Source of the DNA: Lachnospiraceae bacterium | Lineage (GTDB): Bacteria; Bacillota; Clostridia; Lachnospirales; Lachnospiraceae | Direction: 5' to 3' | Assembly (NCBI GenBank): GCA_024697505.1 | Contig: JAILFQ010000010.1 | Location: forward strand, 1-6,715 | DNA: 6,715 bases | Shown here: positions 1-6,330 of the stretch, piece after piece | Layout of the letters: every line of letters starts with the position of its first letter | How positions within the stretch are numbered: position 1 is the stretch's first letter | Translations under genes and position numbers: made by a program | Notes under the pieces: model-generated | Database searches by the model: none | What the model was told of the DNA's origin: nothing | What the model saw: the letters and a program-made list of their open reading frames with translations, nothing else

Positions 1-456
1 TACTTAAAAGAGGAATGGTACAGATTTTTTACATCGGTATTTATACACTTCGACCTTGGACATATCTTCGGAAATATGATAGGTCTTTGGGGAGGAGGCA
101 GGATAATCGAAAAAGAGGCCGGCCATCTGAAAATGATGGTCTGCTATTTCTTTTCTGCCATTATGGGAAGTCTTTTTGTTTGTCTTATGGCAGATTCCGG
201 TTCTATAACAGTGGGAGCATCCGGAGGTGTTCTTGGAGTTATTGCTTCCGCCTTTATTTTTATGAGAAAAAAAGGACAGAATAAGCAGCAGACGCTTGGA
301 ATTCTTTTTTGTCTTGTTTATAATCTCTACAACACATTTAAGTATCCTGAAATAAGTGTGGGAGGCCATGTGGGCGGCATTATCGGCGGCTTGCTTGCGG
401 GCCTTGTTTTATTTGGCAAAAGGAGGGAAAATGATGATCAAAGCGGTATGTTTTGA
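1..456 (+). CDS. Rhomboid-family intramembrane serine protease, C-terminal part (5' partial)
   Basis: The reading frame is open from the first base, so the N-terminus lies outside the window; 151 residues are visible. Rhomboids cleave membrane proteins within or next to the bilayer, using a Ser-His dyad buried among at least six membrane helices. The visible part has the family landmarks in order. H16, H21 and N25 (in HFDLGHIFGNM) match the spacing of H145, H150 and N154 of E. coli GlpG. S74 sits in the catalytic GASGG motif, and H123 in GGHVGG is the dyad histidine. Hydrophobic stretches lie at about 46-63, 70-88, 98-108 and 121-138, as expected for the later helices. The GGHVGGIIGGLLAG helix is Gly-rich for close helix packing. 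The protein ends in a short polar cytoplasmic tail, and its last 23 nt overlap the next gene. The family call is secure; the substrate is unknown, and any N-terminal extra domain cannot be seen. Confidence 0.92.
   Translation, partial: YLKEEWYRFFTSVFIHFDLGHIFGNMIGLWGGGRIIEKEAGHLKMMVCYFFSAIMGSLFVCLMADSGSITVGASGGVLGVIASAFIFMRKKGQNKQQTLGILFCLVYNLYNTFKYPEISVGGHVGGIIGGLLAGLVLFGKRRENDDQSGMF
421..427 (+). promoter_or_regulatory. Ribosome binding site inside the rhomboid gene for the HAD hydrolase
   Basis: AGGAGGG lies within the last codons of the rhomboid gene. The core AGGAGG ends at 426, so it stands 4 nt before ATG 431 and 7 nt before ATG 434. The second spacing is the more usual one and is why 434 is preferred as the start. 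The arrangement suggests translational coupling between the two genes. Confidence 0.7.
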
Positions 457-1123
457 TATGTTTTCAACTTTGGTGGATCCTCATGTGGAAATGGTCAGCC
501 TTGAATACGAACACACCGGTCTTACAAGAGAAGAATGGGGAAAAGCGTTCTGGGACAAAGAAATAAGTGACAAAAGAGGACTCGGAGTATATAAGACCGG
601 CGAAGAAATAATGGAAGCGGTTGTTAAGAGACTTCCCATAGAATTGACAGAGGACCAGATTGAAAAGTCCATGGCCGGGATAAGAACGAGACTTAAAACG
701 GCGCTTACTGTTATAGATGAAGAAATACTTAATACAGTAAAGGAAGTAAAAGATATGGGTCTTAAAATAGGCCTTGTAAGCAATGCGGATGTATTTGATA
801 CCGAAAACTGGCCGGTATCTCCCCTTGCACCTTCCTTTGATGATGTTATTTTCTCCTGTGATGTAGGGCTTGCAAAGCCGGACAGAAGAATATATGAGCT
901 GAGCCTTAAAAATCTTGGGGGAATAAAGCCTGAAGAAGCTGTTTTTGTTGGCGACGGCGGCGGAAACGAGCACTTTGGAGCAAAAAGCCTTGGCTTTACA
1001 ACAATACTTACGGAATACATATACAGAAGACCCCCTGAACTCAGAGCAGAAATAATTAAAAATGCGGATTACAGGGTAATAAGATTTAAAGAAGTAGCAA
1101 ATATAGTGAGGAGCTTAATGTAA
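434..1123 (+). CDS. HAD-superfamily hydrolase (haloacid dehalogenase-like phosphatase type)
   Basis: This 229-residue cytoplasmic protein fits the single-domain-plus-cap HAD fold. Such enzymes hydrolyse phosphate esters, or more rarely C-Cl bonds, through an aspartyl intermediate. Motif I is CFDMFSTLVD with nucleophile D8; motif II is S116 in GLVSNAD; motif III is K148 in GLAKPD; motif IV is GDGGGNE with D174 and E179. A helical cap is expected between motifs I and II (about residues 17-100). The second Asp of the usual DxDGT is Phe here (F10), like the DxYGT form of haloacid dehalogenase-type members. That Asp is the general acid in phosphatases, so the chemistry is uncertain. Motif IV has NE where ND is common. 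The start could be ATG 431 or 434; the ribosome binding site spacing favours 434. Earlier in-frame starts would lie deep in the rhomboid gene. The substrate cannot be inferred. Confidence 0.88.
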   Translation: MIKAVCFDMFSTLVDPHVEMVSLEYEHTGLTREEWGKAFWDKEISDKRGLGVYKTGEEIMEAVVKRLPIELTEDQIEKSMAGIRTRLKTALTVIDEEILNTVKEVKDMGLKIGLVSNADVFDTENWPVSPLAPSFDDVIFSCDVGLAKPDRRIYELSLKNLGGIKPEEAVFVGDGGGNEHFGAKSLGFTTILTEYIYRRPPELRAEIIKNADYRVIRFKEVANIVRSLM

Positions 1124-1158
1124 GCGGGACGGCTCAGAAATCGTGTGTTACAGGACTA

Positions 1159-1180
1159 CTTGTAAGAATTGAATTACAAG
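1159..1180 (+). other. AT-rich inverted repeat between the HAD and ZIP genes
   Basis: CTTGTAA (1159-1165) and TTACAAG (1174-1180) form a perfect 7-bp stem with an 8-nt loop. It is followed by GTATTTTT, so it could act as a weak terminator or attenuator, or be an operator. The stem has few G-C pairs and the T-run is short, so termination would be poor. Confidence 0.3.
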
Positions 1181-1203
1181 GTATTTTTCGGAGGATAACT
1201 TAA

Positions 1204-1983
1204 ATGACAGCAATAATAGCAAGAGGGCTTTTAATCCCTTTTCTTGGAACATCTCTTGGAGCTATGTGCGTTTTCTTTATGAAAAAGGAGTTGGATGCAC
1301 GCGTGCAAAGAGCTCTTACAGGATTTGCCGCCGGAATAATGGTGGCTGCTTCTGTATGGAGTCTTTTGATCCCGTCCCTGGAACAATCCGAGGGAATGGG
1401 CAAATTTGCTTTTGTGCCTGCGGCCGTAGGCTTTTGTATCGGAATGCTGTTTCTTCTTTTTCTTGATTGCATAACACCTCACATGCACCTTAATAATGTA
1501 CAGGAAGGTCCAAAGAGCAAACTTCAAAAGACAACCATGCTTGTGCTTGCGGTCGTTCTTCATAATATTCCTGAAGGTATGGCGGTGGGAGTCGTTTATG
1601 CCGGCTGGGCTGTGGGTAATGTTAATATTTCCGCTTCTGCAGCTTTTGCCCTTGCACTTGGTATTGCAATACAGAACTTTCCTGAAGGAGCCATCATTTC
1701 CATGCCTCTTGCTGCGCAGGGAATGAAGAAAAGCAAGGCTTGTTTACACGGTATACTTTCCGGCGTTGTGGAACCGGTGGCAGGATTAATAACAATTCTT
1801 CTTGCAGACCTTGTTGTGCCGGTTATTCCATATCTTTTAAGCTTTGCGGCAGGAGCTATGGTCTACGTTGTTGTGGAGGAACTTATTCCGGAAATGTCTG
1901 AAGGAAAGCATTCCAACATTGCCACAATAATGTTTATGGTGGGCTTTACCCTAATGATGATTCTTGATGTTGCACTTGGATAG
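1204..1983 (+). CDS. ZIP-family divalent metal transporter (GufA/ZupT-like)
   Basis: This 259-residue, very hydrophobic protein carries the signature of ZIP (Zrt/Irt-like) transporters, which bring zinc, iron or other divalent metals into the cytoplasm. The two metal-site helices are clear: HNIPEG at 120-125 in TM4 and QNFPEG at 157-162 in TM5. E190 in GVVEP is the acidic ligand expected in the following helix. Membrane helices lie at about 8-26, 37-58, 70-91, 112-132, 144-168, 185-208, 210-227 and 239-257, giving the usual eight. The loop after TM3 (about 98-110, TPHMHLNNVQEGPKS) holds two histidines but is shorter than the His-rich loop of eukaryotic ZIPs. GGAGG at 1190-1194 stands 9 nt before the ATG. 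No Zur- or Fur-like box is evident upstream. The family is secure; metal preference is not readable from sequence. Confidence 0.93.
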   Translation: MTAIIARGLLIPFLGTSLGAMCVFFMKKELDARVQRALTGFAAGIMVAASVWSLLIPSLEQSEGMGKFAFVPAAVGFCIGMLFLLFLDCITPHMHLNNVQEGPKSKLQKTTMLVLAVVLHNIPEGMAVGVVYAGWAVGNVNISASAAFALALGIAIQNFPEGAIISMPLAAQGMKKSKACLHGILSGVVEPVAGLITILLADLVVPVIPYLLSFAAGAMVYVVVEELIPEMSEGKHSNIATIMFMVGFTLMMILDVALG

Positions 1984-1987
1984 GAGA
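1982..1987 (+). promoter_or_regulatory. Ribosome binding site overlapping the ZIP stop codon
   Basis: AGGAGA begins inside the TAG stop codon (1981-1983) of the transporter gene and lies 4 nt before the methyltransferase ATG at 1992. Ribosomes finishing the first gene are therefore placed at the start of the second, which points to coupled translation. Confidence 0.65.
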
Positions 1988-1991
1988 ATAT

Positions 1992-2798
1992 ATGAACGCA
2001 TACACCGGTTTTGCGACCGTTTACGAAAAATTTATGGATAATGTTCCTTATAAGGAGTGGACAAAGTACCTTTGCGGACTTCTTAAGGAATACAATGTAA
2101 AAGAAGGTAGTCTTATATGCGAGTTGGGCTGTGGAACAGGTACCGTAACCAGACTTCTTAAAAAAGCGGGCTTTGATATGATAGGCATAGATCTTTCCGA
2201 GGAAATGCTGGATATTGCAAGATACGACCACGAAGAGGAGTCGGAAGGGATACTTTACCTTAACCAGGATATGAGGGAGTTTGAACTTTACGGGACAGTT
2301 GCGGCGGTTGTAAGTATATGTGACTGCATGAACTATATTACAAGCGAAGAAGATCTGCTTAGGGTATTTAAACTTGTAAATAATTATCTGGATCCGAGAG
2401 GGGTATTCATATTTGATATGAACACCATTTATAAATACGAAACCATCATTGGGGACAGAGTCATTGCGGAAAACAGAGATGACGCTTCTCTTATATGGGA
2501 AAACTATTACGACAAAGAAACACAGATAAATCAGTACGACATTACAATATACAACAAGGTTGAATTTGAAGACGGAGATGAAGAAGATGAGGAAACTCCG
2601 CTTTTTGAACGCTATGAGGAAACTCATTTGCAAAAAGGATATACAGTAGAAAAGATAAAGGAACTGCTTGAAACGGCAGGCATGGAGTTTGTTGCCGTAT
2701 ACGGAGCTTTGACCCGGGAGGAGCCTAAGGAAGACTGCGAAAGAGTCTACTTTGTTGCAAGGGAAAAGAAGCAGGAAGGTAAGTTATACACGGAGTAA
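1992..2798 (+). CDS. Class I SAM-dependent methyltransferase (YqeM-like)
   Basis: This 268-residue cytoplasmic protein has a Rossmann-type methyltransferase core. Motif I is ELGCGTG at 44-50 (SAM-binding Gly loop). The acidic residue binding the SAM ribose is D67 in GIDLSEEML, which is typical of UbiE/Methyltransf_25 types. QDM at 92-94 matches the adenine-contact motif. The N-terminal pattern GFATVYEKFMDNVPYKEW is the lid helix common in small-molecule methyltransferases and resembles Bacillus YqeM as I remember it. The middle (about 185-205) holds a very acidic stretch, EFEDGDEEDEETP, probably a surface loop in the substrate-covering insertion. The gene begins 8 nt after the ZIP gene and shares its ribosome binding site with that gene's stop codon. 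No terminator follows. The methyl acceptor is unknown, and neither the transporter nor the HAD enzyme identifies it. Confidence 0.88.
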   Translation: MNAYTGFATVYEKFMDNVPYKEWTKYLCGLLKEYNVKEGSLICELGCGTGTVTRLLKKAGFDMIGIDLSEEMLDIARYDHEEESEGILYLNQDMREFELYGTVAAVVSICDCMNYITSEEDLLRVFKLVNNYLDPRGVFIFDMNTIYKYETIIGDRVIAENRDDASLIWENYYDKETQINQYDITIYNKVEFEDGDEEDEETPLFERYEETHLQKGYTVEKIKELLETAGMEFVAVYGALTREEPKEDCERVYFVAREKKQEGKLYTE

Positions 2799-2807
2799 TA
2801 CTTTATC

Positions 2808-2836
2808 TTGATAAATTGATAAATTTAAAGTATACT
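2808..2836 (+). promoter_or_regulatory. Sigma-A type promoter of the aminopeptidase gene
   Basis: A -35 box TTGATA (2808-2813) and a -10 box TATACT (2831-2836) are separated by exactly 17 nt, each matching consensus at five of six positions. Transcription would start near 2843, giving a leader of about 60 nt. The -35 region lies in small repeats: TTGATAAA occurs twice in tandem (2808-2823), and CTTGATA/TATCAAG arms bracket the promoter. Confidence 0.8.
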
Positions 2837-2857
2837 ATCAAGCGTTAACGGTTAGTA

Positions 2858-2873
2858 CCGGACGAAAGTCCGG
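2858..2873 (+). other. GAAA-tetraloop hairpin in the aminopeptidase leader
   Basis: CCGGAC (2858-2863), loop GAAA (2864-2867) and GTCCGG (2868-2873) make a perfect 6-bp, mostly G-C stem closed by a GNRA tetraloop. It ends 15 nt before AAGGAG (2889-2894) and has no T-run, so it is not a terminator. A role in mRNA stability or in keeping the ribosome binding site open is possible. Confidence 0.7.
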
Positions 2874-2903
2874 AGTATATAAATTTACAAAGGAGAGAGA
2901 AGT

Positions 2904-4331
2904 ATGGCAGCTAAAACGTCAGCTAAGTCCGAAAAGAAGACTGAAAAGAAAAACGAAAAGCAGAATACCTGGCTTACCTATACAGATAAGCAGAAAAAAG
3001 AAGTATTTGCTTTTAACGAAGAGTACAGACAGTTTATTTCCGGATGCAAGACAGAAAGAGAATGTGTGAAGGAAGCTATAAGAATGGCAGAAGCTAAGGG
3101 ATACAAGAACCTTAACGACTGCATAGCAAAGAATACAAAGCTTAAGGCCGGAGACAAGGTTTACCTTAACAACATGGGTAAGGCTATTGCCTTCTTCCTT
3201 ATCGGAAGCGAGCCTCTTGAAAAGGGTATGAAGATTCTCGGTGCCCACATTGACTCCCCAAGACTCGATCTTAAGCAGGTCCCTCTTTATGAGGACACAG
3301 AAATGGCTCTTCTTGATACCCATTATTATGGCGGAATTAAGAAGTATCAGTGGGTTACGCTCCCTCTGGCTCTTCATGGAGTGATTGTTAAGAAGGACGG
3401 CACACAGATTTCGGTTTGCATAGGTGAAGATCCTGCAGATCCTGTAGTATGCATTTCAGACCTTCTTATCCATCTTTCCGCAAAGCAGATGGAAAAGAAC
3501 GGAGCTAAAGTTATTGAGGGCGAAGACCTTAATATACTTATAGGCAGCATTCCTCTTAAGGATGAGGAAAAAGATGCTGTTAAAGCAAATGTTTTAAAGA
3601 TTTTAAAGGATAAGTACGACATTGAGGAGGATGACTTCCTCTCTGCAGAAATCGAGGCTGTACCTGCAGGTCCTGCAAGAGACTTAGGCCTTGACCGCAG
3701 TATGATCACAGGTTACGGACACGATGACAGAGTATGTGCTTACACATCCCTTGCAGCTTTGCTTGAGATGGACAAGATCGATCGCACTGCAGTTTGTCTT
3801 CTTGTGGACAAAGAAGAGATCGGTTCTGTAGGTGCAACAGGTATGACTTCCGTATTCTTTGAAAATGCGGTTGCAGAAGTTATGAACCTTCAGGGCGACT
3901 ACAGCGAACTTAAGGTTAGAAGAGCACTTGCTGCTTCTCATATGCTTTCATCAGATGTATCTGCAGCTTACGACCCTAACTACCCTGCTGTAAACGAAAA
4001 GAAGAATACAGCATATTTTGGAAAAGGCCTTGTATTTAACAAGTACACAGGCAGCCGCGGTAAGTCGGGCTCAAATGATGCCAACGCTGAGTTTATGGCA
4101 GCCATAAGAGGCGCACTCGGAAAGCACAACGTTCCTTTCCAGACAGCAGAACTCGGACGCGTAGACGAAGGTGGCGGCGGAACCATAGCTTACATTATGG
4201 CGAAGTACAACATGCAGGTAATAGACAGCGGTGTTGCGGTTCTTTGCATGCATTCCCCTTGGGAAATTGCAAGTAAAACAGATATATTTGAGGCTAAGCA
4301 GGGATACGTTGCTTTCCTTAAAGAAATGTAA
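2904..4331 (+). CDS. apeA: M18-family metallo-aminopeptidase (ApeA type)
   Basis: This 475-residue enzyme belongs to peptidase family M18, a cytoplasmic two-zinc aminopeptidase family that releases N-terminal residues from peptides and usually forms large dodecameric shells. All expected metal and catalytic positions are visible: H115 and D117 in GAHIDSPR, D274 in GHDDR, E304 and E305 in DKEEIGS, D351 in SSDVSAAYDPNY and H450 in CMHSPWE. The segment THYYGGIKKYQWVTLP (139-154) and the length point to the ApeA (aminopeptidase 1) branch rather than the shorter ApeB form. The first 20 residues are a Lys/Glu-rich tail (MAAKTSAKSEKKTEKK and on), probably disordered. AAGGAG at 2889-2894 stands 9 nt before the ATG. 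The gene is monocistronic by layout, with its own strong promoter and terminator, and AAG and CTT codons are frequent, so high expression is likely. A peptide-recycling role is the family expectation. Confidence 0.95.
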   Translation: MAAKTSAKSEKKTEKKNEKQNTWLTYTDKQKKEVFAFNEEYRQFISGCKTERECVKEAIRMAEAKGYKNLNDCIAKNTKLKAGDKVYLNNMGKAIAFFLIGSEPLEKGMKILGAHIDSPRLDLKQVPLYEDTEMALLDTHYYGGIKKYQWVTLPLALHGVIVKKDGTQISVCIGEDPADPVVCISDLLIHLSAKQMEKNGAKVIEGEDLNILIGSIPLKDEEKDAVKANVLKILKDKYDIEEDDFLSAEIEAVPAGPARDLGLDRSMITGYGHDDRVCAYTSLAALLEMDKIDRTAVCLLVDKEEIGSVGATGMTSVFFENAVAEVMNLQGDYSELKVRRALAASHMLSSDVSAAYDPNYPAVNEKKNTAYFGKGLVFNKYTGSRGKSGSNDANAEFMAAIRGALGKHNVPFQTAELGRVDEGGGGTIAYIMAKYNMQVIDSGVAVLCMHSPWEIASKTDIFEAKQGYVAFLKEM

Positions 4332-4340
4332 TAAATGATC

Positions 4341-4380
4341 CGGTGCCTCCCGACACTTTTCGGGAGGTACCGTTTTGCTT
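4341..4380 (+). terminator. Intrinsic terminator after the aminopeptidase gene
   Basis: A 13-bp stem (4341-4353 with 4360-4372) contains one G-U pair and closes a 6-nt loop (CACTTT). TTTTGCTTTT follows. It begins 9 nt after the stop codon and should be an efficient Rho-independent terminator for the aminopeptidase transcript. Confidence 0.92.
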
Positions 4381-4409
4381 TTATATCCCTATAAAAAATG
4401 GAGAAATAA

Positions 4410-4922
4410 ATGAACAGAGTTGCAAAGTTTGAAAAAGTCAGCGAAGAGATATTTGTTGCGGACTGGAAGGATACATTCGGCGGACCGGACAGCATAGCAC
4501 GCAGAATTTACGAAGGAATAAAACTTCCGAAAAGAGCCACAACCGGGTCTGCGGGTTACGATATTTACGCCCCGGTGGATTTTGTTTTAAGGCCGGGAGA
4601 AAGCATAAAAATACCTACAGGCATCCGCATAAAAATGGATGAAGGCTATGTCTGCATGGTTTTCCCAAGAAGCGGACTTGGGTTTAAATACCGCTTGCAA
4701 TTAAATAATACTGTTGGTATTATTGACAAGGATTATTACTACTCCGACAACGAAGGTCATTTGTTTATAAAACTCACAAATGATACAAATGAAGAGAGAA
4801 CGCTTAACCACAAGTGCGGAGAGGCTTTCGCACAGTGCGTTTTTTTGCAGTTTGGCATTACAGTTGACGATGATGTTGTTGCAAAAAGAAACGGCGGTCT
4901 TGGAAGCACTTCGGAAAGTTAA
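4410..4922 (+). CDS. dut: dUTP diphosphatase (trimeric dUTPase)
   Basis: This 170-residue protein hydrolyses dUTP to dUMP and pyrophosphate, keeping uracil out of DNA and supplying dUMP for thymidylate. The five dUTPase motifs are in order: AGYDIYA (48-54), PRSGLG (86-91), GIIDKDYYYS (103-112) with D106 as the likely catalytic Asp and Y109 as the uracil-side Tyr, GEAFAQ (137-142), and RNGGLGSTS (160-168). The YYYSDNEGH form of motif 3 and GEAFAQ in motif 4 fit a clostridial/phage-like branch rather than E. coli. Motif 5 has Leu164 where Phe normally stacks on the base. About 38 residues precede the core, longer than in many bacterial dUTPases. GGAGA (4400-4404) stands 5 nt before the ATG; an upstream ATG at 4398 reaches a stop after three codons. 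No clear promoter lies in the 30 nt between the terminator and this gene. Confidence 0.93.
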   Translation: MNRVAKFEKVSEEIFVADWKDTFGGPDSIARRIYEGIKLPKRATTGSAGYDIYAPVDFVLRPGESIKIPTGIRIKMDEGYVCMVFPRSGLGFKYRLQLNNTVGIIDKDYYYSDNEGHLFIKLTNDTNEERTLNHKCGEAFAQCVFLQFGITVDDDVVAKRNGGLGSTSES

Positions 4923-4931
4923 ATTTTAGAA

Positions 4932-4966
4932 GTACAATATAGACGGCGAACAACCGTCGGTACAAT
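4932..4966 (+). repeat. Hairpin flanked by GTACAAT direct repeats upstream of purA
   Basis: GTACAAT occurs at 4932-4938 and again at 4960-4966, exactly 28 nt apart. Between them GACGG (4942-4946) and CCGTC (4954-4958) form a 5-bp stem with a 7-nt loop. The second copy ends one base before the AGGAGG (4968-4973) of purA. TACAAT also resembles a -10 box, but no good -35 accompanies either copy. The role is unknown. Confidence 0.45.
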
Positions 4967-4983
4967 CAGGAGGAATTATCAAA

Positions 4984-6261
4984 ATGGTAAGAGCAATAGT
5001 TGGAGCCAACTGGGGCGACGAGGGAAAAGGTAAGATTACAGATATGCTGGGTGAAAAATCCGACATAATCGTAAGATTCCAAGGAGGAAGCAACGCAGGA
5101 CACACCATCATTAACAAGTATGGTAAGTTTGCACTTCATCTTCTTCCGTCCGGAGTTTTCTACGATCACACTACAAGTATTATAGGAAACGGCGTGGCAC
5201 TTAATATTCCGTATTTGTTTAACGAAATAAAAGGCCTTACCGACAGAGGCGTTCCAATGCCGAAGATTCTTGTTTCGGACAGGGCTCAGATAATGATGCC
5301 GTACCACATTTTATTCGACCAATATGAAGAGGAGAGACTTGGAAAGAAGTCCTTCGGATCCACAAAATCCGGAATTGCTCCTTTTTATTCAGATAAATAC
5401 GCAAAGATAGGTTTTCAGGTTTCGGAACTTTTTGATGACGAGGTTCTTGAAGAAAAGGTTGAGCGTGTATGTGAGCAGAAGAATATAATGCTTAAGTATA
5501 TGTACAACAAAGAAGAAATAAATCCGAAGGAACTCTTAAAGACACTCCATGAGTACAGAGATATGGTTGCGCCTTTTGTTTGTGACGTGGGAGCATTTCT
5601 CCACGATGCGATTAAAGACGGAAAGAACATTCTTCTTGAGGGACAGCTTGGTTCCTTGAAGGATCCGGATTTCGGTATTTACCCGATGGTAACATCTTCC
5701 TCCACTCTTGCAGCTTATGGTGCAATAGGTGCAGGAATACCTCCTTATGAGATAAAGGATATCATTTGTGTTGTTAAAGCATACTCTTCTGCGGTTGGCG
5801 CAGGTGAGTTTGTAAGCGAAATTTTCGGTGATGAGGCAGACGAATTAAGACGCAGAGGCGGAGACGGCGGAGAATTCGGTGCAACTACCGGAAGGCCAAG
5901 ACGTATGGGTTGGTTTGATGCGGTTGCGACACGTTACGGCTGTCGCGTACAGGGTGCAACAGAGGTTGCATTTACGGTACTTGATGTGCTTGGATATTTA
6001 AAAGAACTTCCGGTTTGCGTAGGATATGAAATAGACGGTGTAGTTACCAAAGATTTCCCTGTTACAAGCAAACTTAGAAAAGCTAAGCCGGTTTACGAGG
6101 TATTGCCGGGTTGGGGAACGGATATCCGCGGAATTAAGACCTATGAAGAACTTCCTGAAAATTGCAGAAAATACATCGAGTTTGTTGAAAAGCAGATAGA
6201 AACACCTATTACAATGGTATCTAACGGTCCTAGTCGTTCGGATATTATTTACAGAAAATAA
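4984..6261 (+). CDS. purA: Adenylosuccinate synthetase
   Basis: This 425-residue cytoplasmic enzyme joins IMP and aspartate using GTP, the first committed step from IMP to AMP. The N-terminal GANWGDEGKGK (7-17) holds the GTP loop and catalytic D12; H40 in NAGHT is the second catalytic residue. GATTGRPRR (299-307) supplies Arg residues for IMP and aspartate binding, and D334 in TVLDVL matches the guanine-specificity Asp of E. coli. Several otherwise conserved motifs differ from textbook PurA: FGSTKSGIAPFY (124-135) replaces GTTGRGIGPAY, AYSSAVGAG replaces the usual AYTTRVGEG, and the Lys of TKLD is V332. I recall this pattern in Lachnospiraceae, so it is probably a functional lineage form. AGGAGG (4968-4973) stands 10 nt before the ATG. 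The gene follows dut by 61 nt and ends before a strong terminator, so the two are likely co-transcribed. Confidence 0.96.
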   Translation: MVRAIVGANWGDEGKGKITDMLGEKSDIIVRFQGGSNAGHTIINKYGKFALHLLPSGVFYDHTTSIIGNGVALNIPYLFNEIKGLTDRGVPMPKILVSDRAQIMMPYHILFDQYEEERLGKKSFGSTKSGIAPFYSDKYAKIGFQVSELFDDEVLEEKVERVCEQKNIMLKYMYNKEEINPKELLKTLHEYRDMVAPFVCDVGAFLHDAIKDGKNILLEGQLGSLKDPDFGIYPMVTSSSTLAAYGAIGAGIPPYEIKDIICVVKAYSSAVGAGEFVSEIFGDEADELRRRGGDGGEFGATTGRPRRMGWFDAVATRYGCRVQGATEVAFTVLDVLGYLKELPVCVGYEIDGVVTKDFPVTSKLRKAKPVYEVLPGWGTDIRGIKTYEELPENCRKYIEFVEKQIETPITMVSNGPSRSDIIYRK

Positions 6262-6273
6262 ATACTAAAATAC

Positions 6274-6310
6274 AGGCTTGTGGGAAATTAGTCCCGCAAG
6301 CCTTTTTTTT
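6274..6310 (+). terminator. Intrinsic terminator after purA
   Basis: A 12-bp stem (6274-6285 with 6292-6303) contains one G-U pair and a 6-nt loop. It runs directly into eight T residues (6303-6310). It lies 12 nt after the purA stop codon and should end the dut-purA transcript efficiently. Confidence 0.95.
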
Positions 6311-6330
6311 GCACATTTTTTTTGACGCTA

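Noticed and set aside
464..1020. Two overlapping minus-strand open frames opposite the HAD gene
   Set aside because: Both are shadows of the HAD coding sequence; neither shows a recognisable motif or a ribosome binding site.
1496..1726. Short + strand open frame inside the ZIP gene
   Set aside because: It runs in another frame across the conserved HNIPEG and QNFPEG motifs, which belong to the transporter.
1863..2633. A 256-codon open frame on the minus strand
   Set aside because: It lies opposite the methyltransferase and the ZIP C-terminus. Its translation is rich in Phe, Lys, Ile and Tyr with no domain pattern, while the + strand gene has clear motifs.
2802..2815. Terminator for the methyltransferase gene
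   Set aside because: TTTATCTTGATAAA leaves only a 2-nt loop and has no T-run, so it cannot act as an intrinsic terminator.
4375..4395. Promoter for dut from TTGCTT and TATAAA
   Set aside because: The spacing is 9 nt, and the first box is part of the terminator T-rich tail.
4910..4938. Possible purA promoter using TACAAT (4933-4938) as -10
   Set aside because: The -35 at the right distance, TTCGGA, matches consensus at only three of six positions and there is no extended -10.
4942..4958. PurR-type box (CGAAC at 4947-4951) upstream of purA
   Set aside because: Only a five-base core matches; the flanks do not fit the Bacillus consensus and there is no inverted partner.
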